This document shows positions 39,001 through 45,788 of a stretch of 64,000 bases of DNA, in pieces (position 1 is the first letter of the stretch; each line of letters begins with the position of its first letter). The DNA comes from Stichopus chloronotus (lineage: Eukaryota; Echinodermata; Holothuroidea; Aspidochirotida; Stichopodidae), in NCBI GenBank assembly GCA_021234535.1, contig CM037843.1, positions 36,767,200-36,831,199 on the forward strand, read 5' to 3'. The notes beneath the pieces are model-generated. The model saw only the letters and a program-made list of their open reading frames with translations, was not told the origin of the DNA and searched no databases. Position numbers and translations under genes: made by a program.

Positions 39001-41504
39001 TTTGACCTCTGGTGACCTCAAATGACCTTTGACCTCCACCAAAAACAATAGGGATCACCTACTTAATACGACCAACCTACACACAAAGTATGACATCAGT
39101 CACAGTTACCGTTCTTGAGAATTGTGTTTACAAGGTTTTCACATTTTGACCTCTGGTGACCTCAAATGACCTTTGACCTCCACCAAAAGCAATAGGGATC
39201 ACCTACTCAATATGACCAAGCCACACACCCACTATGAGATCAATCATGGTTACCCTTCTTGAGATATCTTGGTTACAAGAAGTGTTACATACACGCACAC
39301 ACACACACATCACCATCGCATAGATTCCTTGAGCCTTCGGCAAGGAATCAAAAATGCGAATTCATGTGGCAGATTCATCAACTGAAACCTGGTTATTTTC
39401 CCAAATTATCTGAATAGCACAACTGAAAGACAAATTTCACTTTTGGACATGAAATTTTAGTGATTTTACTTTTGCCAATATGCAATCACTTTAACAAAAT
39501 TAGTTTCATGAAAATTTTCAAAATAAGACATCACTGACTGCTCAAGAAATGAACGTAATGTACTCATTAACAACCAGCACTTTGTGTTGTTTCCTACTCA
39601 GTATTTTTAAAATGACAATATGTACTTGAAACAAAATACCAAGGTTAACTGCAAAATTAAAATGTCGCAACTTTCATCCCACTAAGGAAATAATTTTTCC
39701 AAAAATGTGTTCCTTCTCAAATTTCATCTTAACACTGGGAAATAATACACTGTAAATATTTAACACAGAAATATTTCATCACCTTCTTTTGCTTCCTTTT
39801 TGTATGCCAGTACAAGCAAAATACAGTGTCTTTATCTCATTTGTGGGGGTTGAAGGGGTTCTTACTAAATCACTTGTCTAATGCAATACCCCTTCATATT
39901 CTCTGAGTCACTAGATGACTCAAATTTCAAATCAAACTCAACAAAGCTCCTTTAATTGATAACTCTGCTTTTTTAAATGGAGGGAGCCATTGCAATAACG
40001 AAATTTGAAGAAAATACACCCATATGGTCCAAGCAGTGATAAATTGTAAGTAAGTTCTGGTTCCACATACTTGATCAACATCTCAATACAGAGACATATG
40101 CTAACATGCTGGGGAATAAGCACACAGATAATAGGGCCAAAAAGTTCACTGTACACTGCAAACAATCTTCTGAAGGTGTCTTGTTGATTGGTTGGATGCT
40201 ATGTAGCCACCACAATGGACAATTTACTCATGCATGAGCTCTGACTGCATTTGCAATACCAACAAACCAGCAAACGATGGTTTGGATTCCGACTGAATGT
40301 GCAAGACTGTAAACTGTTAAAATTCATGTATGCTGACGTAATCAATTACACTCAATAGCACTCAATACTTTTTTTTCCATGGACTATGATTATTCAAGCT
40401 CTTTTGCGCAAATCATCAGACGTTAAAAGAATGGTCCAGCCACAAATTAAGCTTTGATATGTCCAAGAGTAAGTTAATCTAACTATTCTGGTGAAACTTC
40501 GATTCAGTTCATGGGTGGTTCTCGAGATATTATCAGTTGAAGTTTCCATCTTTGCTACCAACTGGGAACTTGAAGCAAGCAGCGGTGACATCATCTCCTC
40601 ACAATGATGAAGATTCTTTTGTTTTCTTTATTATTGAATTTATTATTTTGACCTTGAAATCAGTAGGTGGTCAGTTAAGCACTGTTTATGTGAGAGTCGC
40701 ACAACTCTCATACCACTCATACATTCACATTTTATAGCACTAGATATTGAAGTATTAAATTTGGTGTAAAGTTTAAAGAAAAATTTGTGGGGAGATGACG
40801 TCTCTCCTATTTGCTTAAAGTAAAAAATGTGGCAATTTCAACTGCTCATATCTGGAGAACCACACATGTGAATTGAATAAGCATTTCACTATCATGGTCA
40901 GATTTACTTACTCTCCAACATATCAAAGCTATGTTTGTGGCTGGATTAGGAGAGACTCAAAAATGACCTTGGATCTTAGATGAGACAAATCTCTAAGCGT
41001 TCGCAGGTGTTTAGGTTTGTAGGCCTATGCTAAACGATGGTACATACCAACACCTGCTGGGAAGGTTAGATGTTATGTGACGTAGTTTGGTACAAGACGA
41101 GTTTACTCATCTTACATATGACCGTGTGTAAGGGTTAGGACATGACGGATATACTTGCGCAAGATACTGACAAATTATGTGAAGCAAGATGATCCTTGGT
41201 GAATTCATCATTGACATTTGAATCAACATATGAGAGTTTGAGATTGGGTGTTAATAAGAAAAAAAAACACATGTACAAAAAATCATTTGCAAAATGACAT
41301 ATCTCTAAAATTAAGGATCCTAACTATGGTACCTTCTGTAGATCTTCATTTTCTCCCTCCTCAAAAGTCTTTGACATGTACTTCTCCCATCTCGTCTTCA
41401 AAGTTTGGATTTGAGCCTGGTATTCCTGCTGCTGCTGATATTGCGGAGGATCACACTTGGTGTCCATTGTCGTTGATGGATGGAACCTATCAGTGGCAAT
41501 CACT
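1..41504 (-). CDS. LYST: LYST, lysosomal trafficking regulator (N-terminal part of gene)
   Basis: Gene-level entry; exons are listed separately. LYST is a giant cytosolic BEACH-family protein that controls the size and exocytosis of lysosomes and lysosome-related organelles; its loss causes Chediak-Higashi syndrome in humans. I placed 19 coding exons by hand: 41333-41467, 33808-33899, 33109-33292, 26682-26772, 20559-23461, 19324-19473, 18541-18685, 15645-15926, 13355-13467, 11133-11472, 9834-9952, 9525-9632, 8524-8698, 7513-7706, 6066-6320, 5272-5445, 3493-3774, 2494-2701 and 1726-2155. They total about 2,126 residues. Each has AG/GT borders, and all phases chain except 2494 to 2155. Conserved landmarks in the human order include MHHHHNLLG, EEGYDADSESDPE, KGFSMSLWV, AIHEIGGIGTF, NWRIWSK and NTFVCH. 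The BEACH and WD40 domains lie outside the window. Identification rests on recalled human LYST, not on a search. Confidence 0.95.
73..1725 (-). other. LYST: LYST intron sequence, no feature recognised
   Basis: This is AT-rich intronic DNA. Two acceptor-like sites (near 213 and 560) precede short open stretches, but none matches LYST and each hits a stop or lacks a donor in phase. No mobile element is recognised. Confidence 0.5.
1726..2155 (-). CDS. LYST: LYST exon 20 with 11-residue tandem repeat
   Basis: The exon has 143 codons plus 1 nt, with acceptor TTAACAG and donor GTAACT. QKVYLCSTVKIF, then SSTGGRISRSRTRG, corresponds to human QEKVRSIMYLRHSSSGGRSL. The rest is a Ser/Thr/Glu-rich linker with three copies of an 11-residue unit (TPAEQTAESIA and variants), encoded by 33-bp DNA repeats. 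This is the fast-evolving linker before the C-terminal BEACH half. The frame begins in phase 0, conflicting with the phase-1 end of exon 19. Confidence 0.85.
1765..1873 (-). repeat. 33-bp coding minisatellite in LYST exon 20
   Basis: The motif CTGCAGGGG recurs at 1792, 1825 and 1858 (plus strand), a period of exactly 33 bp that preserves the reading frame. It encodes TPAEQ-x-x-(E/D)-S-(I/M) units. Confidence 0.85.
2494..2701 (-). CDS. LYST: LYST exon 19
   Basis: The exon has 69 codons plus 1 nt, with acceptor GTAATACAG and donor GTGAGT. LSTHPAVNTFVCHAPSSFYF matches human [20 protein letters not shown]. The strong donor leaves phase 1, which does not fit the next exon as read. Confidence 0.93.
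3493..3774 (-). CDS. LYST: LYST exon 18
   Basis: The exon has 94 codons, phase 0 at both ends, acceptor GGTCACAG and donor GTTTGT. LILNWRIWSKGDPSVFCLLL matches human [20 protein letters not shown], and IQMLIKRDHPHRSFNFEKLQ matches LEVLIRADHHQQMFNIKQLL. Confidence 0.95.
5272..5445 (-). CDS. LYST: LYST exon 17
   Basis: The exon has 58 codons, phase 0 at both ends, acceptor GTCTTTAG and donor GTACTT. VVDCTSSPEHQADAVRLLMI and the SGPDMLSKVL that follows match human [20 protein letters not shown] and NGLSMIHQVL. Confidence 0.93.
6066..6320 (-). CDS. LYST: LYST exon 16
   Basis: The exon has 85 codons, phase 0 at both ends, acceptor CTGACAG and donor GTAAGT. LVKAIHEIGGIGTFLFFLGK matches human [20 protein letters not shown]. 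The first half (SPNSDHLFNIFKRPSQQGNT) is less conserved, and part of the human sequence (LLIESLSVVYTTYC) has no clear match. A further phase 0-0 exon between 6321 and 7512 is possible, but I did not find one. Confidence 0.92.
7513..7706 (-). CDS. LYST: LYST exon 15
   Basis: The exon is 2 nt plus 64 codons, with acceptor TTTGACAG and donor GTTAGT. LTFHICSNGPNYFSLSTCEG matches human FYLYACGPNHTSVMPCKYG, immediately after LFN and at the same distance. It ends ...GVDYKHFK in phase 0. Confidence 0.93.
8524..8698 (-). CDS. LYST: LYST exon 14, end of LamG-like domain
   Basis: The exon has 58 codons plus 1 nt, with acceptor ATCACCAG and donor GTGAGG. MTLAVNRQAPKPVTLEA matches human ISIWVSGQRKPDVTLDF, and HIGNIMLFN matches human DLGNLLLFN. 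A phase-1 G joins the next exon. Confidence 0.93.
9525..9632 (-). CDS. LYST: LYST exon 13, LamG-like domain
   Basis: GIWTHLAVTYHEESSQNHKI and the following LGK match human [22 protein letters not shown], with the conserved W-x-H-L-x-x-T-Y of the LamG-like fold. The donor is GTAAGC. The acceptor is ambiguous: TGAG|GTT at 9633 keeps phase 0 with exon 12, while CATCAG about 10 nt further upstream would need phase 1. I chose the phase-consistent one. Confidence 0.85.
9834..9952 (-). CDS. LYST: LYST exon 12, LamG-like domain
   Basis: The exon is 2 nt plus 39 codons, with acceptor GTGTACAG and donor GTGCAA. The frame is the only open one. RLTRELLMYDIDVD fits human SLGSKALMIQVWAD loosely, and both phases agree with the neighbours. 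Identity to human is low, so confidence is below that of the flanking exons. Confidence 0.75.
11133..11472 (-). CDS. LYST: LYST exon 11, start of LamG-like domain
   Basis: The exon has 113 codons plus 1 nt, with acceptor TTCTATAG and donor GTAAGA. It begins PELLKTLLSIA. After a linker, VLQWPPILSKGFSMSLWVKL matches human NCWPHLSEGFSVSLWFNVE, the first strands of the concanavalin-A/LamG-like domain of BEACH proteins. It ends in a basic Gly/Lys/Ser linker (KRGKSGGFEKRYSKGKD), comparable to the Lys-rich linker in human LYST. Confidence 0.93.
13355..13467 (-). CDS. LYST: LYST exon 10
   Basis: The exon is 2 nt plus 37 codons, with acceptor TTGACAG and donor GTGAGT. The segment VRCLLIELTAVLVENAITSC, followed by QLRRLLQL, matches human [20 protein letters not shown] and ELTLLLRIF. 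Confidence 0.9.
13835..14250 (+). mobile_element. tRNA-derived SINE
   Basis: The first 70 bp (13835-13902) read like a decayed tRNA. There is an A-box-like TAGCTTTGTGGTTAGAG, an anticodon-arm-like stretch, then GGGTAGCCAGATCAAATAT, where B-box GGTTCGAATCC is expected. A tRNA-unrelated body follows, with a GC-rich part near 14145-14165. The right end is uncertain. It lies in the LYST intron between 13468 and 15644, antisense to the gene. Confidence 0.55.
15645..15926 (-). CDS. LYST: LYST exon 9
   Basis: The exon is 2 nt, 93 codons and 1 nt, with acceptor CGATAG and donor GTAAAA. HPQLCTILLEVLSSTSNEVS aligns with human YPEICMLELNLLSASKAKLD. A helical armadillo-like segment is likely. Confidence 0.92.
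16678..18078 (+). mobile_element. Helitron-like/HINE-type element, copy A
   Basis: The 5' motif (GAGCCCAAGGGCACTC, then GGTTCCTTGC) begins at about 16680; a related motif recurs inside at 17002. The body is followed by three 145-bp units starting at 17571, 17716 and 17861, each carrying TGACCTTTGACCT. Then come a CA microsatellite (18008-18026) and a 3' hairpin GGTTCCTTTGC/GCAAGGAACC followed by A-rich sequence. No coding capacity is seen. It sits in a LYST intron, antisense to the gene. The class is inferred from architecture only. Confidence 0.7.
18541..18685 (-). CDS. LYST: LYST exon 8, acidic linker
   Basis: The exon has 48 codons plus 1 nt, with acceptor GTCTGCAG and donor GTATAG. It is very acidic. 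EEGYDADSESDPE is nearly identical to human EEGYEADSESNPED, one of the best anchors for this gene. It ends in phase 1 (G), which joins AT of the next exon to give Asp. Confidence 0.95.
19324..19473 (-). CDS. LYST: LYST exon 7
   Basis: The exon has 50 codons, phase 0 at both ends, acceptor GTTACAG and donor GTACGT. VLRCLKDNFASAKLCLDSDV and the following SSMMRVAV match human ILFEMRDHLSQSKVIETQLA and ALLRVALG. Confidence 0.9.
20559..23461 (-). CDS. LYST: LYST exon 6, 2.9-kb exon
   Basis: This is a single exon of 2 nt plus 967 codons (about residues 168-1135), with acceptor TTATCCAG and donor GTAAAG. It opens with a basic, serine-rich stretch (FVTRKFRRSSS; HRKRRLRRRSRP). Leucine-rich helical repeats follow: DLGITLLSLLEGLC matches human DLCHVLLSLLEKVC, and the Cys/His-rich CDYTCYMHHHHNLLG matches human CEYSHFMHHHRDLSG. 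The C-terminal third holds acidic and Ser-rich linkers with SPR/SPxS sites. It ends GLVEAVTRVLLNLRDATVYAK. Family knowledge suggests an armadillo/HEAT-like fold; no catalytic residues are expected. An open frame on the opposite strand at 20353-20877 is a shadow. Confidence 0.97.
23462..26681 (-). other. LYST: LYST intron between exons 5 and 6
   Basis: This is AT-rich intronic sequence. Apart from the hairpin at 23949 no repeat or exon is seen; the short open frames here are chance. Confidence 0.6.
23949..23989. repeat. perfect 16-bp hairpin
   Basis: ATGTGGCTGCTAAACC (23949-23964), a 9-nt loop, and its exact reverse complement (23974-23989). It lies in the LYST intron between exons 5 and 6, 490 bp upstream of exon 6. 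Confidence 0.85.
26682..26772 (-). CDS. LYST: LYST exon 5
   Basis: The exon has 30 codons plus 1 nt, with acceptor TTTCAG and donor GTAAGT. It begins ALSCKDEFVLLLVAL, matching human ALTCREELLTLLLSL directly after the same exon junction (…Q|ALTC). The leftover A joins AT of the next exon to give Asn. Confidence 0.92.
27206..27548. mobile_element. Harbinger-like MITE
   Basis: The element is 343 bp with terminal inverted repeats GGTACCATGTCAAAAGTTGG and GGCACCGTGTCAAAAGTTGG (the latter read on the minus strand). TAA flanks both sides (27203-27205 and 27549-27551), as PIF/Harbinger insertions make. The interior is GC-rich with many GCTGCAGCGGCTG-like palindromic blocks. No coding capacity. It sits in the LYST intron between exons 4 and 5. 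Confidence 0.7.
27552..33108 (-). other. LYST: LYST intron between exons 4 and 5, remainder
   Basis: This is AT-rich with poly-A and poly-T runs. Exon 4 joins exon 5 in the same phase and at the same residue as in human, so no coding exon is expected. An exon-like stretch at about 29290-29371 is discussed under rejected items. Confidence 0.6.
33109..33292 (-). CDS. LYST: LYST exon 4
   Basis: The exon is 1 nt plus 61 codons, with acceptor CTTATAG and donor GTATGT. The segment LSRHLKYLMFDNGWLLLNAL lines up with the human LYST region LGQYLVHGRGFLLLTKLNS near residues 40-60. It ends in phase 0 after ...TLSRQ. Confidence 0.9.
33808..33899 (-). CDS. LYST: LYST exon 3
   Basis: The exon has 30 codons plus 2 nt. 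Its acceptor follows a CT-rich tract (TGTGCAG) and its donor is GTGAGT. It encodes a helical segment (EKQRCLEEFLHLF and SKGIEREDLLNF). The 2-nt overhang plus the first base of the next exon makes a Cys codon and continues into SDIHSAF, which supports the join. With exon 2 it makes the N-terminus longer than I recall for human LYST. Confidence 0.8.
33900..36578 (-). other. LYST: LYST intron between exons 2 and 3, right of exon 3
   Basis: No exon or recognisable repeat in most of this stretch. Near 36500-36575 is a C/G-rich palindromic patch (GGGGCTTTCAGTCCCC; GCCCCTAGGGGC) that looks like a transposon end. Confidence 0.5.
36579..36612 (+). mobile_element. 3'-terminal fragment of the same element family
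   Basis: CATCACATAGATTATTCGCC followed by TACCTTCAGCAAGGAATCAA is a decayed copy of the family's 3' end (CATCGCATAGATTCCTTGCC, then TGCCTTCGGCAAGGAATCAA). No array precedes it. It lies about 290 bp before the intact 5' end of copy B. Confidence 0.6.
36899..39354 (+). mobile_element. Helitron-like/HINE-type element, copy B (2.46 kb)
   Basis: This is the largest copy. The 5' motif is ACCAGAAAGCCAAAGG then GTGATTCCTTGC. About 15 tandem units run from 37040 to about 39280, then a CA tract (39294-39310), then a hairpin GATTCCTTG/CAAGGAATC and AAAAA. No open frame of note. It lies in the LYST intron between exons 2 and 3, antisense to the gene. The layout (5' motif, central tandem array, microsatellite, 3' palindrome) is that of DINE-1/HINE, pearl and Tsp-type elements. 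Confidence 0.75.
37040..39285 (+). repeat. 145-bp tandem array with higher-order structure
   Basis: Anchoring on TTGACCTCYGGTGACC, units start at 37040 (two degenerate units to 37319), 37320, 37465, 37612, 37757, 37882, 38029, 38174, 38299, 38444, 38569, 38714, 38858, 39003 and 39147. Spacings are 144-147 bp, except three of 125 bp that lack the GAGATAT...ACAAGG segment. A three-unit block of 417 bp repeats (37465 and 37882), then a two-unit block of 270 bp (38174 and 38444). Confidence 0.9.
40431..40948. mobile_element. long foldback element 1
   Basis: The left arm (about 40431-40605) and the reverse complement of the right arm (about 40785-40948) match over about 165 bp. They share CCAGCCACAAA, AGCTTTGATATGT, GAGTAAGT, GTGGTTCTC and GACRTCATCTCC in order. 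The spacer is about 180 bp. Transcribed either way it could fold into a long imperfect hairpin. It lies in the LYST intron between exons 2 and 3. Confidence 0.7.
41333..41504 (-). CDS. LYST: LYST exon 2 with start codon
   Basis: The start codon is at 41467-41465, in a good context (A at -3, G at +4). It opens 45 codons rich in Q, K and E, including a QQQQ run, and these end in phase 0 at AAG|GTACCA. Upstream in minus-strand order lies a pyrimidine tract and acceptor at 41505-41506, so 41468-41504 would be 5' UTR and a noncoding exon must lie further right. The encoded peptide has no counterpart at the human N-terminus that I can recall. The start is chosen because phase 0 joins exactly to the exon at 33899. 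Confidence 0.8.
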
Positions 41505-41852
41505 CTGTTTCAAAAAAAGTTAAGGGAAACATGAACATCTCACTCTAGTCACTGGAAAAGTATTAAACAGGAATTTTTTATGGTTTTGTTGTTATACAGT
41601 AGTTGCACCTCCCTACCTCCGCACCACCTATCCATCTCCTGTTCTGACCCTAAATGTTACATCACGTTAGGTAGAAAGAGTATAGAATCAGTAACGACAT
41701 TTTAAGTCTGTAGCTTCAGCATACTGGGCTGTTAAAATTTCTAACACATGCAGTGATCATTGTCTTTTACACAACCAAGTCCCCTGTAAGTGTTTAATAC
41801 CTCAATGCAAGTGTGATCATGGTATGTAAAGCTGGAAAATGAAGTATATTAA

Positions 41853-42578
41853 AGGAGAATTCCAGGCAAGGAACATGTTTTCGGACTTATTTAAGCCATT
41901 TCCTTCATATTCTTGACATTCTGAAATGAACTTCTCATGGGCAACATAATATGTTAAAACTTCCCACCCAACAGAGTTTCTAACACTATGCATGTATACG
42001 AAGGGCAAATCCATTGTTATTTCATTGACCGTGATCTCTGTGGCTTGTGACGTAGTCAACGACCATCGGTGACCAACATGATTAACCTACATAATTAGTT
42101 ATTAGACACACTACTCTGTGTTTAATGTGGCTATCACAAGATGAAATCTGTAACTGATAAAATCAACATAAAAAACATAAGAGCAATTTCTCATCAAAAG
42201 GCCACAGTACCCAAGTTAGGGTGGTGCAATCAATACCATGAAGATAAGGAAAATGTAATGTTTTTTACTAAGTAAGAAGTAAACCTTTCCAAAGACAGGG
42301 CAATAAGCCATCTGATTACTAATTGCGTTGGACAATCAGGCTGGTAATCGTGAATAAGAGCTGGTCATCAACAAGGTCAAAAAACACAAAGGTCACGGTC
42401 ACTAACAATGATCACACTATTCTGAATGCAAAGAAACTTTTGGGCAGGAAGTTTTTACATATATTATGTTGCCCAATGACAAATTCATTTCAAATTGTCA
42501 AGAATATGAATGAAAATGGTTTGAAATGGCTTAAATACATCAGAAGACATCAGATGTTTCTTGACTGGAATTCCCCCT
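41853..42578. mobile_element. long foldback element 2
   Basis: The ends are AGGAGAATTCCAG (41853) and CTGGAATTCCCCCT (42565-42578). The arms, about 210-250 bp long, share ATTTAAGCCATTTC, TCATATTCTTGACA, GGGCAACATAATAT and TGACCGTGA. The spacer is about 250 bp. It sits 350 bp upstream of LYST exon 2, in intron 1. Its sequence differs from foldback element 1. Confidence 0.75.
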
Positions 42579-44097
42579 AAATGAAAGTTTAATCAATGTT
42601 GAACCATGTTTTCATTGCATTTTATCTGCTGGTGATTTTCTCTAAAGCTGACTGTACATTATCCATAAGATAATGCACGATCACCTGACTGTATTGGCCA
42701 ATAGGAGCTGAGGGGTCTTCCCAAGTATTAATGGATTGTGTGTAAGGGATTTTGGGGGTACAACGTAAGTTTGGTAAAGCCTATTGGGATTGCCAAACTT
42801 TGACAAATAACACAAACAGAGTAAATGCGATATGATGAATCTTCTCAATAATATGAACTAATATGACTCCAGATGTAACTGACTTTAACTAACTTTATAT
42901 TACATACAAGTTTCCTTCTTCTAATTTCCTTTATGTGTATATACTGTAAATTATTAGCGTAGTTCAGTTCAGTTGCAAAGTGTCATGTATCCAGTGCACA
43001 TAAACTAGCACAGCACATTCTCCCTCCATGAGTCAGTGTACAAGTAGAATATTCTTTAAGCCTTGGGCATAGACAGTACTTAGACAATGTGAGTAGGCTA
43101 ATTGGAAAGCAACCTATTGTTACTTTACTGATATGGAACATCGCTGAGCGATACCTGTTTTTTGTTTTTTTGGGGGGGGGACAAACTCATTTGAATTATA
43201 TTGCACAGTAAACAATTAAGTGAATGATATCAAAAGAGGAAGTGGGCGAATTCAAATGAAGTCCTCTCCAAATAGCCTATTCAAAAAGCCAGAAATGCTT
43301 TTGATGCGAAACAGCATCAAACATAGACCTACTAGAATTAATCAACAGAGGCACACCCTAATGTGAGGCCAACTGTTATAAAAATAATGAAAATGTAAAA
43401 GACAATACATTTTCATGCAGAGCTGGCAGCGGACAGAGCACCCAATGCTCTACAATACGGTACATCAAAGAGTAGATTACAGTAAAATACAAAGTGTAAA
43501 GTAGAAATCAGTTCTGCCTATGAGACACAAGGAGACACATGGGCTTCCTGCTGAACCTGATGAAATACCTATCATGACTTTCAACAAAGTAAGAGCATTT
43601 AAAATTATAAGGAAGACAAAATTATACAAAAATCTGGAAATTTTGTAGAACAACTCGAGATTCCAACAAATCTAATATCAACTGCAGTTCCAATCTTAAT
43701 ACCAGTGCTAGAAACCTTCTTTGTGTGTCTGTCTCTCTCTGTCTTACAGTACTTGGTTTGTATTAGTCTTGAGTCTGTCCATCCTTTCTTCCCAATTAGT
43801 CTTTTTATCTAATTATCACTGAGACTACTTGCCATCAGTCTATCTACTCATTCATCTATCTACCTTTCTGTCTGTCAGCCTGTCTTTCAACATTGATGTT
43901 AACATCTATGAACACACTTTTGTTTTGACTCCCAGGGAGAGCGGGTGTGGCACGTAGAGCTTATGAAGTCAGAATGATCTTGATGCTTGCAGAGTTCAGC
44001 ATCATTTTCTACATGACAACCACACCAAGGTAGATACTGTACACAGTGGCAATGATAAAGGAGAGGGCACCCACTCTCCTCACACAACCCCTGTACA

Positions 44098-44156
44098 GTA
44101 ATTAGACAGGCTAACCTGTGTTAGGGTCTATAACACAGGATAGGCTCTGTAATTAC
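44098..44156. repeat. 26-bp imperfect hairpin
   Basis: The left arm (44098-44123) and right arm (44131-44156) pair with few mismatches, including perfect GTAATTA and CCTGTGTTA blocks, around a 7-nt loop. It lies in LYST intron 1. It could be a tiny MITE or a stem-loop RNA. Confidence 0.7.
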
Positions 44157-44486
44157 TTTATTTCTTTTGCACAAACAACAACTGAATCATCTTTAAGTTC
44201 TGCAATATTTCATCATATTCTAGGTTTCAGATTTCGTAAGTCTTGCAACTTCACTAAGGTTAAACTCTGATCAACACACAAAGTAATCACGGCCACAGCT
44301 TTGTACTGTATACACAATGCAGTATCCATGCATAATTAACACAAACACAGAGCTTTAGTACTGGAGATGAGATAAAAGGCATGTTGCTCAAGTACAACTA
44401 CTGTACACAAGCATGTTACTTTCTACCCTCTTTCATCAAGGGTCTAAGCTGTGGTACATACTATAGAACGCAGCAATGTAGGTAAA

Positions 44487-45788
44487 ACCAGAAAGCCAAA
44501 AGGCTTTGTGATTCCTTGCTACATGGTTATGTTACAACAAACATGGATTATTCAAATGACAAGTATAAGATCAACTGCAGTTATTTCTCTTGATACACCA
44601 CAAGCCTTTAATCCAAAATGACCTTTATTTTGGTGACCTAAAATGACTGCGACATTTGATGTCCACCAAAAGCAATAGGGATCACCTACCCAGGCCATAC
44701 AACCCACACATCAAGTACAGTATGAGTACGGTATGAAATCAGTCACCATTATCTCTGAGCTCCAAGAAACACACAAGTAATCAATGCTGCTTCTAGTCTT
44801 GCCTGTTGTTAGTTGAATCAAATAACTCAACCTTACCTCATCTGAACTCAGCTTGTCTGCCATATTTACCTCAAAATTCTTCGTAAACCACCAGGATAAT
44901 TTCTTCCTTGTTACAAGTAGCTTTTAACACACTCAAAGTCCTGGTAAGTTGACCCTAAGTTATGATTCCTCCGCAATATTTTTGCTTCTTCCATCTTTTC
45001 CGACATTGTGAAATATGATTGAAAGCACTCCAATTTGATTGTTAAGAAACCTTGTTCTGCTACCAGCTGTTCCTCTGGATATTGATATTATCCAAATAAA
45101 TGACAGAACAGATGGTTTTTTTATTTTCTTCATTTTTTTCATAAACCCATTAAAATTCCATTGCATGCTTTTCTATCTGACCCCATGACCTCCCATACCA
45201 AGACTCTCTCTCTGGACAACTTATTAGCCCCCCACACTAGAAGTTACTAAGTTACAAATGCAGTACTGTAGGGAGCAATCCCATTGAATTAACTGTGTGC
45301 GAGAGAATAAACACTTGCTATTGCACAATGTAGATCAATAAATATTTGTACGGTAGTTTATAATAACAACAATAATGGTGTTTAGGCTATTATTATTGTT
45401 TTATAGTGAAAAATTATCCCTTCCTCTCTTTTGATAAGCATTAAATTTCACAGGGTCGTGAACCTGTTAATAACAGACAACCTTATCAAGTTTAAAACAA
45501 ATCTGACCCATGGATAAGGAACTATGGCAGTTTTAAAATTTTTTATGTTTTACCCCATAACCTCATTAATATGCAAGACTTGGACACCAAAAACAATAGG
45601 GATCATCTACTCAATATGGGCAACCAACATGCCAAAAATGAAATTACTCAGAGTTACCCTTCTTGAGATAGAGTGTTTACGAGCAACCGTCACACACACA
45701 CACATACACACACCCTCACACACACATACAGACACACACACGACATCAGGACTGCATAGATTCCCCTGCCTACGGCAAGGAATCAAAA
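44487..45788 (+). mobile_element. Helitron-like/HINE-type element, copy C, interrupted
   Basis: The first 270 bp (to about 44757) closely match the 5' part of copy B. The last 200 bp (45581-45788) hold one array unit, a long CA-rich microsatellite (45690-45745) and the 3' hairpin with GCAAGGAATCAAAAAG. About 0.8 kb between them is unrelated to the array, so the copy is interrupted or is two fragments. It lies in LYST intron 1. Confidence 0.65.

Noticed and set aside
37040..39285. CRISPR-like regular array
   Set aside because: The repeats are about 145 bp, contiguous and diverged, in an animal intron; this is a transposon-borne tandem array.
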